Assembly (NCBI GenBank): GCA_023415055.1
Contig: JAEZLZ010000103.1
Location: 1-64,000, forward strand
Origin: Bacillota bacterium
GTDB lineage: Bacteria > Bacillota > Clostridia > Lachnospirales > Lachnospiraceae
Direction: 5' to 3'
Length of the DNA stretch: 64,000 bases
Shown one piece after another: positions 8,071 through 16,832 of the stretch. The notes below the pieces were generated by a model, which saw only the letters and a program-made list of their open reading frames with translations, was not told the origin of the DNA and did not search any database. A program made the position numbers and the translations under genes. Positions within the stretch are counted from its first letter, which is position 1, and each line of letters starts with the position of its first letter.

Positions 8071-10749
8071 TTATGGGATTTGATCTCGTTGAACAATCAC
8101 TCCATCATAATATACCTCAATTGTCTCATTTTGGATAGGGTTAAAATTTGACCAATCCGAGTAAGCACATCGTAATTGAATCGTTATTGTTTCACCAACC
8201 TTAAGTTCAGATACATTTTTTATACTAATCAAAAATCCATTACTAATTAATTCATCGTTTATATCGATTGTAATTGATTTATATGTTAGAGTCAGGGCCG
8301 CATAATCAATATAAACACTCTTCGATTTATTATCTATCCCATTCGTTGAATATTTGACTCTTATTTGGGTCGGATTAATCGCTCCACCCGTCGCAACGAT
8401 ACTATATTCTTGAGCAATCGTATTACTGGCACTAATTCTGTAATTGCCTCGAGGTATCATTGTTACTACCGGTTTAATGACCGGCAAATTGATCACAGCA
8501 GATTCTCCCACCGATACTATCTTTCCCTCTGGATTAATTTCAACAACAACCAGAAATTTTCCGTTGTCTGAGGCCGTAATCGAGGGTTTGTAGGAAAGGC
8601 TTCCCCCCAAGGTAGTATTTGCGTACGACTCAGTCGTGTTTATTTTCCAAGTATTGATTTCCGATGCCTTTGTTTCACTAATCAATAGATATTTCAGTGT
8701 TCCTGAGGATTTAGCGACATCTCCGGTTATCGTGCCGATACCGTCCACCGAGATAGTGAGCTTATTGCACAACGGAGCCGGTGCCACGGATATCATAGCT
8801 GTCACATTGCTTGGAGCTCCTACCCATCCAGAAGGAAGAGTAATTACTCCTTCCGCAGTAAACATTCCTCCTATATTACTGTCATAATTTGTGATTGACC
8901 AAGCTATGATAGCACTACCGGTAACTCCATTGGCTCCTTGAATTCCTATCGTCTGATCCAGAAGAGCTATCGCATTCTCCTTGGCAGTACCGTTCGCAAC
9001 TGATACAGAGCCGGCTGATAATGGCAAGCTTGATTCGTAGGTTATTGGTTGTACCGTCACAGCAAAGGTTGTTGTTCCGGAATTATAGCCTGATTTTGTT
9101 GCGGTTACCGTTATGTTTGACACGCCGACCTGCAATCCGGTTAAAACAATATTGCCGCTAATAACCCCTGCCGATACAACCGTTGTATCACTTGAAATAA
9201 CGGAGATAACAGCTGAATCGGGAGTAGTAGATACTGCTTTTGTTATGGTCGAACCAATCTGTATGTTTGTATCATTCATGGAGCCCATCATAATAGCAGG
9301 AACATAATAATTGTTATTCACAGGCGAAGCAACATATGGAGTAGGATCAACAGCCCTTGTTGCTCCCGAGGCAATTGACTCTCCGTTACGATAATCCGTT
9401 GTAATGACGATATCTCTTCTTGTATTATTTTCTATGTAGACTTTACTTTTATTGCCCTGTCGATTTAGAACAGTATCCTCTGCTCCGGAAGCAAGTATGA
9501 TATCTGTGTCAGCCCCTATTTCCATGGAAAGAGGAATTGAGGATGTGATTCTGCTTCCACCTGCCTCTGCACTTACAGAAACCGGGACGATGCCACTTCT
9601 TCCAGAGAAATGGATACCGGAGGGTTGCAGCACTTGAACCTCACCAACACGGCCGTTAATCGTTAAGTTAAGGTTGGCAATTTTTTTATTCATTACTATC
9701 CTTTTTATCACAGCCTTTTCATCAACCACGATACTGGCTGTATCATCCATCAGATAAATAATATTACCATCCGCAAATTCGATCCAGGTATTATCTTTAA
9801 TCTCATTAATTACGATTTCTTTAAAAACTCCATAATTCTCAATCTCCGCATTTGCCGCATTTACATCGAGTGTCATACCCGAATAGTCCCCCTTCGGGAT
9901 ATGAAGTGTCACTTCCTCGGACGTACAAATGGACAGCTTATGTATCAGTTCTGATTTAGGTAGGCGCTCCAGCTCTTCCTGTGTCGATGCAGTCGCTAAA
10001 CCATCCAAAGAAGCCACATTAATATTGATCCACTCACTTGCTGCTGTGATATACTGTGCCTTGGCTTTTTTATCTTTCAGCCATACTCTATATTTTTCAA
10101 TATTTTGAAAGCAAACGGCACGTATTTTAAAGAATCCTTCCTTACACGGTGTTACGACTCCCTTCGTTGTGGCAGTATTAACACCGGCAGTATCCTCTAT
10201 AATCTCCCACCTTGTAATTCCCTCGGTTTTCACTCCCTTACCAGCTTCTGTACTCATAATCGTACGATTAAAATCATAAGCAGTACCGGCAACTAAAACT
10301 TGATTGGCAGGAATATTCTGTATCTTTACCTCAGTGATATTATTCTGAACTACGACCTTAGCCTCCGGACGAAGTACCGTCCCGTCCGGCTTAGTCATCT
10401 GACAAATGATATATGCCGTTCCGACCTCCTTGGCTTTTACCACCCCTGTGTTTTTATTAATCGTAATTGAATTAGGATTTCCCTTATTCTTTGCCACATA
10501 CCATAGGTATGTCGCTCCCTTTATTTTTTTCGATTTATGAATGTCAAAATTATAGGTATTGCTACTTTTCTTACCGACATGAAGGACTATTGATTCCTCA
10601 TTCAAATACCCTGAGAGCGCAGCAGATGCTGCAGTTTTATTCGTTTCCGCCTGTGCATATTGGTATTTGGCATGTGTCAGTCCCGCGGCTAGAAGTATTA
10701 ATATGAATACTATTCGAAGTAATTTGTCATATATCACCTTCATTTTCAT
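8071..10749 (-). CDS. Secreted Ig-like (BIG2-type) surface protein
   Basis: About 892 residues, exported by an N-terminal signal peptide (KLLRIVFILILLAAGLTHA). A BIG2-like domain (about 45-140, with SITINKNTGVVKAKEVGTAYI) is followed by a second Ig-like region, a central segment around residues 280-400 whose alternating short strands (LHIPKGDYSGMTLDV, IENYGVFKEIVINEI) suggest a beta-helix, and further Ig-like sandwiches to the C-terminus. No LPXTG, SLH or choline-binding anchor was seen at either end, so it may be released or held non-covalently. The ATG at 10749 is chosen because GAGGAGGG is seven bases upstream; a longer in-frame start would read through that site. Possible roles are adhesion or carbohydrate binding; none is demonstrated. 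Confidence 0.75.
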   Translation of the reverse strand: MKMKVIYDKLLRIVFILILLAAGLTHAKYQYAQAETNKTAASAALSGYLNEESIVLHVGKKSSNTYNFDIHKSKKIKGATYLWYVAKNKGNPNSITINKNTGVVKAKEVGTAYIICQMTKPDGTVLRPEAKVVVQNNITEVKIQNIPANQVLVAGTAYDFNRTIMSTEAGKGVKTEGITRWEIIEDTAGVNTATTKGVVTPCKEGFFKIRAVCFQNIEKYRVWLKDKKAKAQYITAASEWININVASLDGLATASTQEELERLPKSELIHKLSICTSEEVTLHIPKGDYSGMTLDVNAANAEIENYGVFKEIVINEIKDNTWIEFADGNIIYLMDDTASIVVDEKAVIKRIVMNKKIANLNLTINGRVGEVQVLQPSGIHFSGRSGIVPVSVSAEAGGSRITSSIPLSMEIGADTDIILASGAEDTVLNRQGNKSKVYIENNTRRDIVITTDYRNGESIASGATRAVDPTPYVASPVNNNYYVPAIMMGSMNDTNIQIGSTITKAVSTTPDSAVISVISSDTTVVSAGVISGNIVLTGLQVGVSNITVTATKSGYNSGTTTFAVTVQPITYESSLPLSAGSVSVANGTAKENAIALLDQTIGIQGANGVTGSAIIAWSITNYDSNIGGMFTAEGVITLPSGWVGAPSNVTAMISVAPAPLCNKLTISVDGIGTITGDVAKSSGTLKYLLISETKASEINTWKINTTESYANTTLGGSLSYKPSITASDNGKFLVVVEINPEGKIVSVGESAVINLPVIKPVVTMIPRGNYRISASNTIAQEYSIVATGGAINPTQIRVKYSTNGIDNKSKSVYIDYAALTLTYKSITIDINDELISNGFLISIKNVSELKVGETITIQLRCAYSDWSNFNPIQNETIEVYYDGVIVQRDQIP

Positions 10750-11067
10750 TATAATAACCCTCCTCGGAAATTTACTTCTCAATTTTTTAATTATATCACA
10801 TTGGAAGTATTTATGGTTTGGGCATTATTCCCTATCCCAATTCTATAGGTTACATATTCCACCTTTTCTTTGCCATCATAACCTCTCGGAACGGGATATG
10901 CGGTGTCTCAATTACAAAGCTACTTGTCTTTACGCAAACGTTTGCTATAGAAGGTTAAAAGCATTCAAAAAGGGATTGCGTTCTATAAAGACGAAATCCC
11001 TTTTTGGCTGATTGATATTTAAATATTATGGGACAGCTTAATACGGTTAGATCAGCGTCTCGAAAAG
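10750..11067. other. Intergenic leader with a nine-codon open frame
   Basis: About 320 bases upstream of the surface-protein gene. On the minus strand a tiny frame at 10850-10876 encodes MAKKRWNM and is preceded by GAGAGGTT; the arms GGTTA and TAACC flank it so that it would lie inside a hairpin. This could be a leader peptide or chance. No known riboswitch class was recognised here. The mgtC terminator occupies 10967-11005. Confidence 0.25.
10967..11005 (-). terminator. Intrinsic terminator of mgtC
   Basis: AAAAAGGGATT (10967-10977) pairs with AATCCCTTTTT (10995-11005) around a 17-base loop. The terminal A/T stretches act as a T tract on the minus strand, about 60 bases after the mgtC stop codon. 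Confidence 0.8.
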
Positions 11068-11775
11068 CTATGTTTCATCCGCATAGGCCACAAAATTACT
11101 GGTTTTAATTGTCTCCAATATGTCCGCATGCTTTTCTTTTGAAGGAAATTTAAGTACGAATAAAATACTGGTGTAATTCCCTATGGTTTCAATTATTTCA
11201 AACTCCATGATATCAATGTCGTGCTCCTTTAGGAATATGATAAATTTGTAGAAGCCATCCTCCTTATCTAGCAAGATATAAATTCTAAGTCTCTTACAAT
11301 TCGCCAAATATTTATTCTGTACCTTTTCACCTATTACCATAATAAATAAAATAAACACAAACATGATTATGGCAGCTTCATAATAACCAACTCCGATAAT
11401 GAGTCCCATACATGCAGCGACCCATAATCCGGCTGCTGTTGTGAGCCCCTTTATACTATGGTACCCTGTGACCATTATGGTACCAGCTCCTAAAAAACCA
11501 ATACCGCTAATTACCTGAGCTGCCATACGAGTCGGATCCGAAATATGATAATTTTGATATACAAACATTCCTGTCATCATTACGGCAGCGGAACCTACAC
11601 ACACCAAAGCATATGTTTTAAAACCGGCAGCACGAAGCTTACGTGTACGTTCAAACCCAAGGGTCGCACCAATAATCATTGCCATAAAAAGTCTTATTGC
11701 GGTAGTGTAGAAATTGAGATCCGACAAATTTAAATCCTTTAATGTGTTACAGACCAATTCAATTATATTTTTCAT
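11068..11775 (-). CDS. mgtC: MgtC/SapB family membrane protein
   Basis: A 235-residue inner-membrane protein with the MgtC N-terminal domain: RLFMAMIIGATLGFERTRK, then SAAVMMTGMF, VISGIGFLGAGTIM and GLTTAAGLWVAACMGLIIGVG, making about five membrane helices. The C-terminal domain (about 145-235) is soluble and ACT-like in pattern (RLRIYILLDKEDGFYKFIIFLKEHDIDI). MgtC proteins are tied to growth in low magnesium and to control of ATP synthase in pathogens; in free-living Firmicutes the role is less clear. It has its own terminator and no magnesium transporter gene beside it. No Mg2+ riboswitch was recognised upstream. Confidence 0.9.
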   Translation of the reverse strand: MKNIIELVCNTLKDLNLSDLNFYTTAIRLFMAMIIGATLGFERTRKLRAAGFKTYALVCVGSAAVMMTGMFVYQNYHISDPTRMAAQVISGIGFLGAGTIMVTGYHSIKGLTTAAGLWVAACMGLIIGVGYYEAAIIMFVFILFIMVIGEKVQNKYLANCKRLRIYILLDKEDGFYKFIIFLKEHDIDIMEFEIIETIGNYTSILFVLKFPSKEKHADILETIKTSNFVAYADET

Positions 11776-11910
11776 AATTTGCTATTTCCTTTGATAGTAT
11801 TGAACTGTATATCACAAATACGCAGGTATCACGAAAGTATAAATATTACTCATTTACTTAGTTATCAATCCTACGGTGGAGGGCACAGTTTAATTAGCAG
11901 GGTGAAATGA

Positions 11911-12981
11911 TCAGGTTAATATCTTATTAAAGTCATCCTTACCCTCGTCCTGATATACAAGAAATTCCGAAATGTTTAAACTTATACTTTGTCCTATTTG
12001 TAAGGTATCATAGGTATGAGCATCGGAAATTACCCGAATATCCGTTCCATTGATATCTATTTTACAATCATTCACATCACCTAAGTAAAACATTGATTTT
12101 ATCTTACCTGACAATTGTCCCTCTTGTTTTGCGAATTTAATATTTTCAGGACGAATAGCAACGATAACATCACCCTTTAAGGGTCCTTTATAAGCCAAGG
12201 ATTGTTTGATCCCTTTTAATGTAATCCAGCCATCTGTTGCTGTACCCTTTACAAAGTTAACCTTGCCCACAAAATCAGCAATAAACTCATTGCTGGGATT
12301 TTTATAGATTTCCATCGGTGTTCCTACCTGCTGTACAACACCTTTATTGATAACAAACACCCGATCCGACATAGTCATCGCTTCAATTTGGTCATGTGTT
12401 ACATACACAACGGTTATTTTCAGCTTCTTCTGAATTTCCTTTATCTCATAACGCATACTTTCTCTAAGCTTTGCATCAAGATTTGATAACGGCTCGTCCA
12501 ACAATAGCAACTTAGGCTCCGCGACAAGCGCTCTTCCAAGGGCAACTCTTTGCTGCTGTCCGCCGGAAAGCTGCGCAGGCATCCTATTCGCATATTGACT
12601 TAAATGCACGATATCAAGTATTGCAGTTACCTTCTCTCTAATCTGAGCCTTTGAAAACTTTTGAATTTTCAAAGGATATGCAACATTATCGAATACATTC
12701 ATATGAGGCCATACTGCATAGGATTGAAATACCATTCCAATTCCTCTTTTTTCCGGCGGGATAAAAACGGTACCGGAATTTACAACTTTTCCATCGATTT
12801 TAACCTCTCCGGTCGTTGGCTTCTCAAAGCCCGCTATAATACGAAGCATGGTCGTCTTGCCACATCCGGAAGGTCCAAGAAAAGTGATAAATTCACCGTC
12901 ATGAAATTCCTGTGTAAATTCCTTTAAAACGGTTACATCTCCAAATGATTTGCTAACTTGATTTATTGTTATAACAGACAT
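11911..12981 (-). CDS. ABC transporter ATPase, AfuC/FbpC-like (with TOBE)
   Basis: A 356-residue ATPase that powers the fused permease encoded just upstream (12 bases away). Walker A GPSGCGKTT (about 37-45), Q-loop in GMVFQSYAVWPHM, signature LSGGQQQRVALGRAL (about 139), Walker B LLLLDEPLSNLDA and switch His in VTHDQIEAM are all present. The C-terminal third is a TOBE-type regulatory domain. The closest recognisable group is the ferric/thiamine/putrescine importers; in Actinobacillus the related AfuABC system imports hexose phosphates rather than iron, so substrate should not be assumed. Last gene of the afuABC-like block. Confidence 0.88.
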   Translation of the reverse strand: MSVITINQVSKSFGDVTVLKEFTQEFHDGEFITFLGPSGCGKTTMLRIIAGFEKPTTGEVKIDGKVVNSGTVFIPPEKRGIGMVFQSYAVWPHMNVFDNVAYPLKIQKFSKAQIREKVTAILDIVHLSQYANRMPAQLSGGQQQRVALGRALVAEPKLLLLDEPLSNLDAKLRESMRYEIKEIQKKLKITVVYVTHDQIEAMTMSDRVFVINKGVVQQVGTPMEIYKNPSNEFIADFVGKVNFVKGTATDGWITLKGIKQSLAYKGPLKGDVIVAIRPENIKFAKQEGQLSGKIKSMFYLGDVNDCKIDINGTDIRVISDAHTYDTLQIGQSISLNISEFLVYQDEGKDDFNKILT

Positions 12982-12993
12982 CGCTTATCCTCC

Positions 12994-14679
12994 TTAAATA
13001 GAAAATTTACCTTTAGTCACTTTATTTAATACAAAATTAATTACAATAACCATAATCAATATTCCTGAAGCAAGTGCAGAGGCTGTCTGCTGGCTATGGT
13101 AGGTCTGATAGTTATACAACTCAACACCCAGTGTCTTTGTATTGTTAGAATAAAGTAGATTCGACATTGTAAGTTCATAAAAGCAGGGCATAAAAATCAA
13201 AAACCAACCTGCTACAATGGAAGGAATAATCAATGGTAGTACAACATCCTTTAATCTGCGCAGCCACCCTGAACCGGATATCTGTGCCGCCTCCTCCAAA
13301 GAGGGACTGATCTGAGAAAATGCAGATACAACCGTTCGCATTCCCATCATCATATACTTAATCATGTATGCGATTACCATGATAAACATCGTATTATATA
13401 TATTAATACCAAACTTGCCTGACATCGTCATGATTAAGGCAAGTGCTATTACTACACTTGGTGTACCTGAACCAACCGTAATAAGAAAATCAGGTATTTT
13501 TTTCCCTTTCGCATTTGTTCTCTTTAAAAGATAAGCCATTACAAGGCAAATTATCATTCCAAAGGTAGCAGCCCACATAGCGGCAATTACACTGTTTTTC
13601 GCCGAGCCAATAATTGAGTCTCTGGTAAATATGGTATTCCAATATTTTAATGTAAGATTTCCTTCTGCGAAAATCGATTTTCCCATATTCATTGTAATTG
13701 AGGTCATAAATACGCTTACGAACGGTATAATAACTACCACAATAGAAAACAAGCTCACTGTAATTGTTATGGGAATTCTCCACTTACCTAAATCCACAAT
13801 ATTCGGTCTCGTAGATTTACCCGATACTGTAATATATTCCTTTTTCCCAACTACAAAATTAGATAAATAAAGCACAACAAGGGCAATTCCCATCAGAAAT
13901 ATTGCCAGGTTGGTCGCATCTGCCAAGCCTTCCTGAGAGCCTATATAAACATAATCTACAATACGCGTAGTAACTGTATGTATTTGTCCGGGCGCACCAA
14001 TAATGGAGGGTATTCCATAACAGGAGGCTGCTGCCACAAATACTAAAAGTGCCGCTGCCACGATACTGGGCATCATTAACGGTAATGTTATTGTAAACAT
14101 TGTTTTAAGCGGCGACGCTCCTGAGATACGAGAAGCCTCCTCAAGGGACGGATCCATCTTTTCCATCGCTCTTGAAATAGTAATAAAAGCAAACGGATAA
14201 TAAAAGGTTGTTAATACCCAAATCAAACCACCCATCGAGTAAATATTAAATGGTGCACTCTCTAAATGGAATAAATTCTGAATTGCTACATTCAGTGTTC
14301 CTACTGTCGGATTCGTCAGCCTTAACCACGCCATTGCTCCAACGTAAGGGGGAACCATATAAGTCATAACGAAAAGCGTTCTAAAAAATTTCTTGCCATA
14401 CAAATTCGTTCTTCCTACCAGCCATGCAAGAGGAAATGCTAATAGAACGCCAAATACCATTGAAAACCCTGCTGTAATCATTGTATTCTTGAGAGCAGTC
14501 CAATTCAGCGCATAGGAATATATTCTAGTAAAACCCTCAAGTGAAAATTTTCCTGTTGAAAAAAACGAACTGTAAAGCAGATATACTAAAGGAAGCACTT
14601 GAAATATTACTAAAAACACAACGATTGCAATAATTACGATCCATTTTATATCAAATTCAAATTTTCTTACCTTCTTCAT
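12994..14679 (-). CDS. ABC transporter permease, two fused permease domains (AfuB/FbpB-like)
   Basis: About 561 residues holding two complete binding-protein-dependent permease domains in tandem, so one chain supplies the whole channel. The two EAA loops that dock the ATPase are readable: LEEASRISGASPLKTMFTI in the first half and LEEAAQISGSGWLRRLKDV in the second. About twelve membrane helices are expected. The start is placed at ATG 14679, preceded by AGAGGAG; an upstream in-frame stretch overlaps a hairpin and has no good start signal. It lies 12 bases from the ATPase gene and is separated from the binding-protein gene by a terminator-like hairpin. Confidence 0.88.
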   Translation of the reverse strand: MKKVRKFEFDIKWIVIIAIVVFLVIFQVLPLVYLLYSSFFSTGKFSLEGFTRIYSYALNWTALKNTMITAGFSMVFGVLLAFPLAWLVGRTNLYGKKFFRTLFVMTYMVPPYVGAMAWLRLTNPTVGTLNVAIQNLFHLESAPFNIYSMGGLIWVLTTFYYPFAFITISRAMEKMDPSLEEASRISGASPLKTMFTITLPLMMPSIVAAALLVFVAAASCYGIPSIIGAPGQIHTVTTRIVDYVYIGSQEGLADATNLAIFLMGIALVVLYLSNFVVGKKEYITVSGKSTRPNIVDLGKWRIPITITVSLFSIVVVIIPFVSVFMTSITMNMGKSIFAEGNLTLKYWNTIFTRDSIIGSAKNSVIAAMWAATFGMIICLVMAYLLKRTNAKGKKIPDFLITVGSGTPSVVIALALIMTMSGKFGINIYNTMFIMVIAYMIKYMMMGMRTVVSAFSQISPSLEEAAQISGSGWLRRLKDVVLPLIIPSIVAGWFLIFMPCFYELTMSNLLYSNNTKTLGVELYNYQTYHSQQTASALASGILIMVIVINFVLNKVTKGKFSI

Positions 14680-14718
14680 GTAGCTGTTAGCTCCTCTCTT
14701 CATAAAGTCATGAATGAA

Positions 14719-14810
14719 AAGAGGCTGATATAAATATGCTTCTCTGTTTGACCGTTTTAAATACCGTATGGTGGTCAAATAGGGGGTGTAGCTATTTTAC
14801 ACAGCCTCTT
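14719..14810 (-). terminator. Intra-operon hairpin between binding protein and permease
   Basis: AAGAGGCTG (14719-14727) pairs with CAGCCTCTT (14802-14810), with an inner TTTGACC/GGTCAAA stem; TTTTCATT follows on the minus strand. Partial termination here would let the binding protein be made in excess over the permease and ATPase, a common arrangement in ABC importers. Confidence 0.65.
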
Positions 14811-14821
14811 TCTTTAATATT

Positions 14822-15913
14822 CTATTGAGGAATCGTTACATTTTCTTGGAACAGTGTACGAATTTCTTCTCTCTGTCTAAAGCACTTTTCCCAATCGATG
14901 CTAATGGTGTTGGCTAATATTTCACTTGTGGGAATAGCATCATATGGAGCATTCGGGTAGTCACTTCTTACAGAATGCATCCAACCGGATACAATGTATT
15001 TCTGACCTTCTAAGGATAAGAACCATTCTTCAACTGCTTCACAAGCGGCAGCATTTTGATTTGCACTAAACTCATCCTTAATAATCATAATTGGTGAAGG
15101 GGTGCTGATTGTACCATCTGTAGGATAAATCACCTCAAGAGTTGAGCCTTCTTCTTCTCTTTTCTTAAGAATGGATTCCTCGAGAATCATGATTTCTTTA
15201 CATTCACCTGTTTCCAGCTTAGTAAGTGCAACGGAACCAGATTCAATCGCAGTACCCTGAGTTCCTAACATCTTAATGTATTCTTCCCCGTACTTATCTA
15301 ACAAAGCAACAACTGCTGCATAGGAAGTACCTGAGGTTAACGGATTACCCATTGAAATAAAGCCCTTTACACTCTCATCCTTTGCAAACGCTTCAAAAGA
15401 GTTCGGTAACTGATCCTTGCTATATTTATCCGGATTATATGCAAGTATCATATTTAAAACTCTGACCGGGTACCAATAACCATCTGCATCATAATCGAAT
15501 AACAGCTTGTCTGCCTCTGCGTACTTATAAGGATGTAAAAGCTCTGCCTCTTTTAACTCCAATGCATAAGCAGGCTCTGCAACCATAAGCATGTCACAGC
15601 CAAGTCTTCCTGTTTCCATCTCAGCAGCAACCTTGGACTGTAATGTACCGGTACCACCCTGGAATAATTCGATATCCATTTTAGGGAATACTTCTTCCAG
15701 CTTCTTATCCATAGCTTCAATAATATCTTCATACATGGAAGTATAGATAACTACCTTGCCCGTCAGCTCCTTTCTGGGATCTGCAGTCTGTGTGTCGGTA
15801 GTAGTATTAGCAGCAGAATTATCATTTGAAGCTTCCTGCTTCGCATTGCTGCACCCCACAACTTCTACCATCATAACAAGGCATAACAATAATACAATTA
15901 CTCTTCTTTTCAT
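14822..15913 (-). CDS. Extracellular solute-binding lipoprotein (AfuA/FbpA-like)
   Basis: A 363-residue lipoprotein: signal peptide with lipobox VVGC (Cys about 21), a Ser/Thr/Asn-rich linker, then a periplasmic-binding-protein type 2 fold beginning GKVVIYTSMYEDIIEAMDKKLEEVFP. This family captures ferric iron, thiamine, or in the case of AfuA sugar phosphates. The pair of tyrosines that bind iron in FbpA is not evident. AGGAGG precedes the ATG. An AT-rich region with a -10 TATAAT (minus strand, 15953-15958) but no good -35 lies upstream, which suits activation by the adjacent AraC-type regulator. Confidence 0.85.
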   Translation of the reverse strand: MKRRVIVLLLCLVMMVEVVGCSNAKQEASNDNSAANTTTDTQTADPRKELTGKVVIYTSMYEDIIEAMDKKLEEVFPKMDIELFQGGTGTLQSKVAAEMETGRLGCDMLMVAEPAYALELKEAELLHPYKYAEADKLLFDYDADGYWYPVRVLNMILAYNPDKYSKDQLPNSFEAFAKDESVKGFISMGNPLTSGTSYAAVVALLDKYGEEYIKMLGTQGTAIESGSVALTKLETGECKEIMILEESILKKREEEGSTLEVIYPTDGTISTPSPIMIIKDEFSANQNAAACEAVEEWFLSLEGQKYIVSGWMHSVRSDYPNAPYDAIPTSEILANTISIDWEKCFRQREEIRTLFQENVTIPQ

Positions 15914-16006
15914 AAGCCCTCCTAAATAAGTTGTTTGTTATTTGGTACTTTCTATTATAGTAAATTCATCTATATATTCTACCTAAAATACCATTTATAA
16001 AGATAA

Positions 16007-16048
16007 AATGCCGAACACTTTTCTTATTAAAGAAAATTATTCGGCATT
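16007..16048 (-). terminator. Terminator after the response-regulator gene
   Basis: AATGCCGAA (16007-16015) and TTCGGCATT (16040-16048) form the outer stem, and TTTTCTT/AAGAAAA an inner stem. It closes the sensor-kinase-regulator transcript before the promoter of the transport genes. Confidence 0.75.
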
Positions 16049-16052
16049 ATAA

Positions 16053-16832
16053 CTATTTATTTGCTTCATTTCTATACTCTTTTGGTGAACATCCCACATA
16101 TTTCCTGAAAACCACATTAAAATACTTATAATCACCTATTCCACACTGATATGCTATTTCCTGTGTCGATGTTTCCCCTTCATTAATCAGCTCCAATGCC
16201 TTTTGAATACGGTAGCGATTTAAATATTCTATAAAAGTTGTCCCGACTGCATCCTTAAATCTTTTATTTAGAAAAGTCTCACTGTAATTAAAGTGATCAA
16301 CCAGATCCTGTATCACGATTTTATGCTTGTAATTCGTATTGATAAACTCCAGCATTTGCTTTACCAAATCATCATCCGTTGATTTGTTCAGAAATTCCTT
16401 CATCAGTGATATATTACGAAGCTCTTCTTTTTCCAGCTGCTTCGATAGCCAGGCCTTCCTTAAGGAACATTCCTTCTTTGCAAGCTCAACCGCTTCCTTC
16501 AGGTCTTCAATCTGAAGCGGCTTTAGCAGATAGCCCTTGACTCCATAATGGATTGCCCGTTGTGCATACTCAAAATCGGAATAACCGGACAGAATAATTA
16601 CGGAATAATTATTGTGTTCATAGGTCTCCTCTAACATTTCAAGACCACCCATAACCGGCATGTTAATATCCATTACAACAATATCCGGATTCTTCTCCTT
16701 GATCAGTTCAACACCCTCAATCCCATTGCACGCCTCGCCAACAACATTACATTGCATATCCATCCAAGGGATGGAATACACCAGACCTTTTCTTATAATA
16801 TTTTCATCTTCCACTATTATTACCTTGTACAT
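16053..16832 (-). CDS. Response regulator, REC plus AraC-type DNA-binding domain (HptR/YesN-like)
   Basis: A 259-residue two-component regulator. The receiver domain (1-120) has the acidic pocket VEDEN, the phospho-acceptor Asp in IVVMDINMP (about 55) and Lys in GYLLKPLQ. A short helical linker leads to two helix-turn-helix motifs of the AraC class (about 155-259), ending KYVGCSPKEYRNE. The gene overlaps the kinase gene by 13 bases (16820-16832) and has AAGGGGAT before its ATG. By position it is predicted to activate the adjacent transporter genes at 14822-12994. Confidence 0.93.
   Translation of the reverse strand: MYKVIIVEDENIIRKGLVYSIPWMDMQCNVVGEACNGIEGVELIKEKNPDIVVMDINMPVMGGLEMLEETYEHNNYSVIILSGYSDFEYAQRAIHYGVKGYLLKPLQIEDLKEAVELAKKECSLRKAWLSKQLEKEELRNISLMKEFLNKSTDDDLVKQMLEFINTNYKHKIVIQDLVDHFNYSETFLNKRFKDAVGTTFIEYLNRYRIQKALELINEGETSTQEIAYQCGIGDYKYFNVVFRKYVGCSPKEYRNEANK

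Noticed and set aside
10750..10966. Possible cyclic-di-GMP riboswitch upstream of the Ig-like protein gene
   Set aside because: GCAAAC-like and GCAAAG-like words occur, but their order and spacing do not match the class I or class II consensus and no terminator follows before the ribosome binding site.
11911..15913. Confident ferric iron importer
   Set aside because: The family match alone does not decide the substrate, and neighbouring sensor genes fit sugar-phosphate systems equally well.
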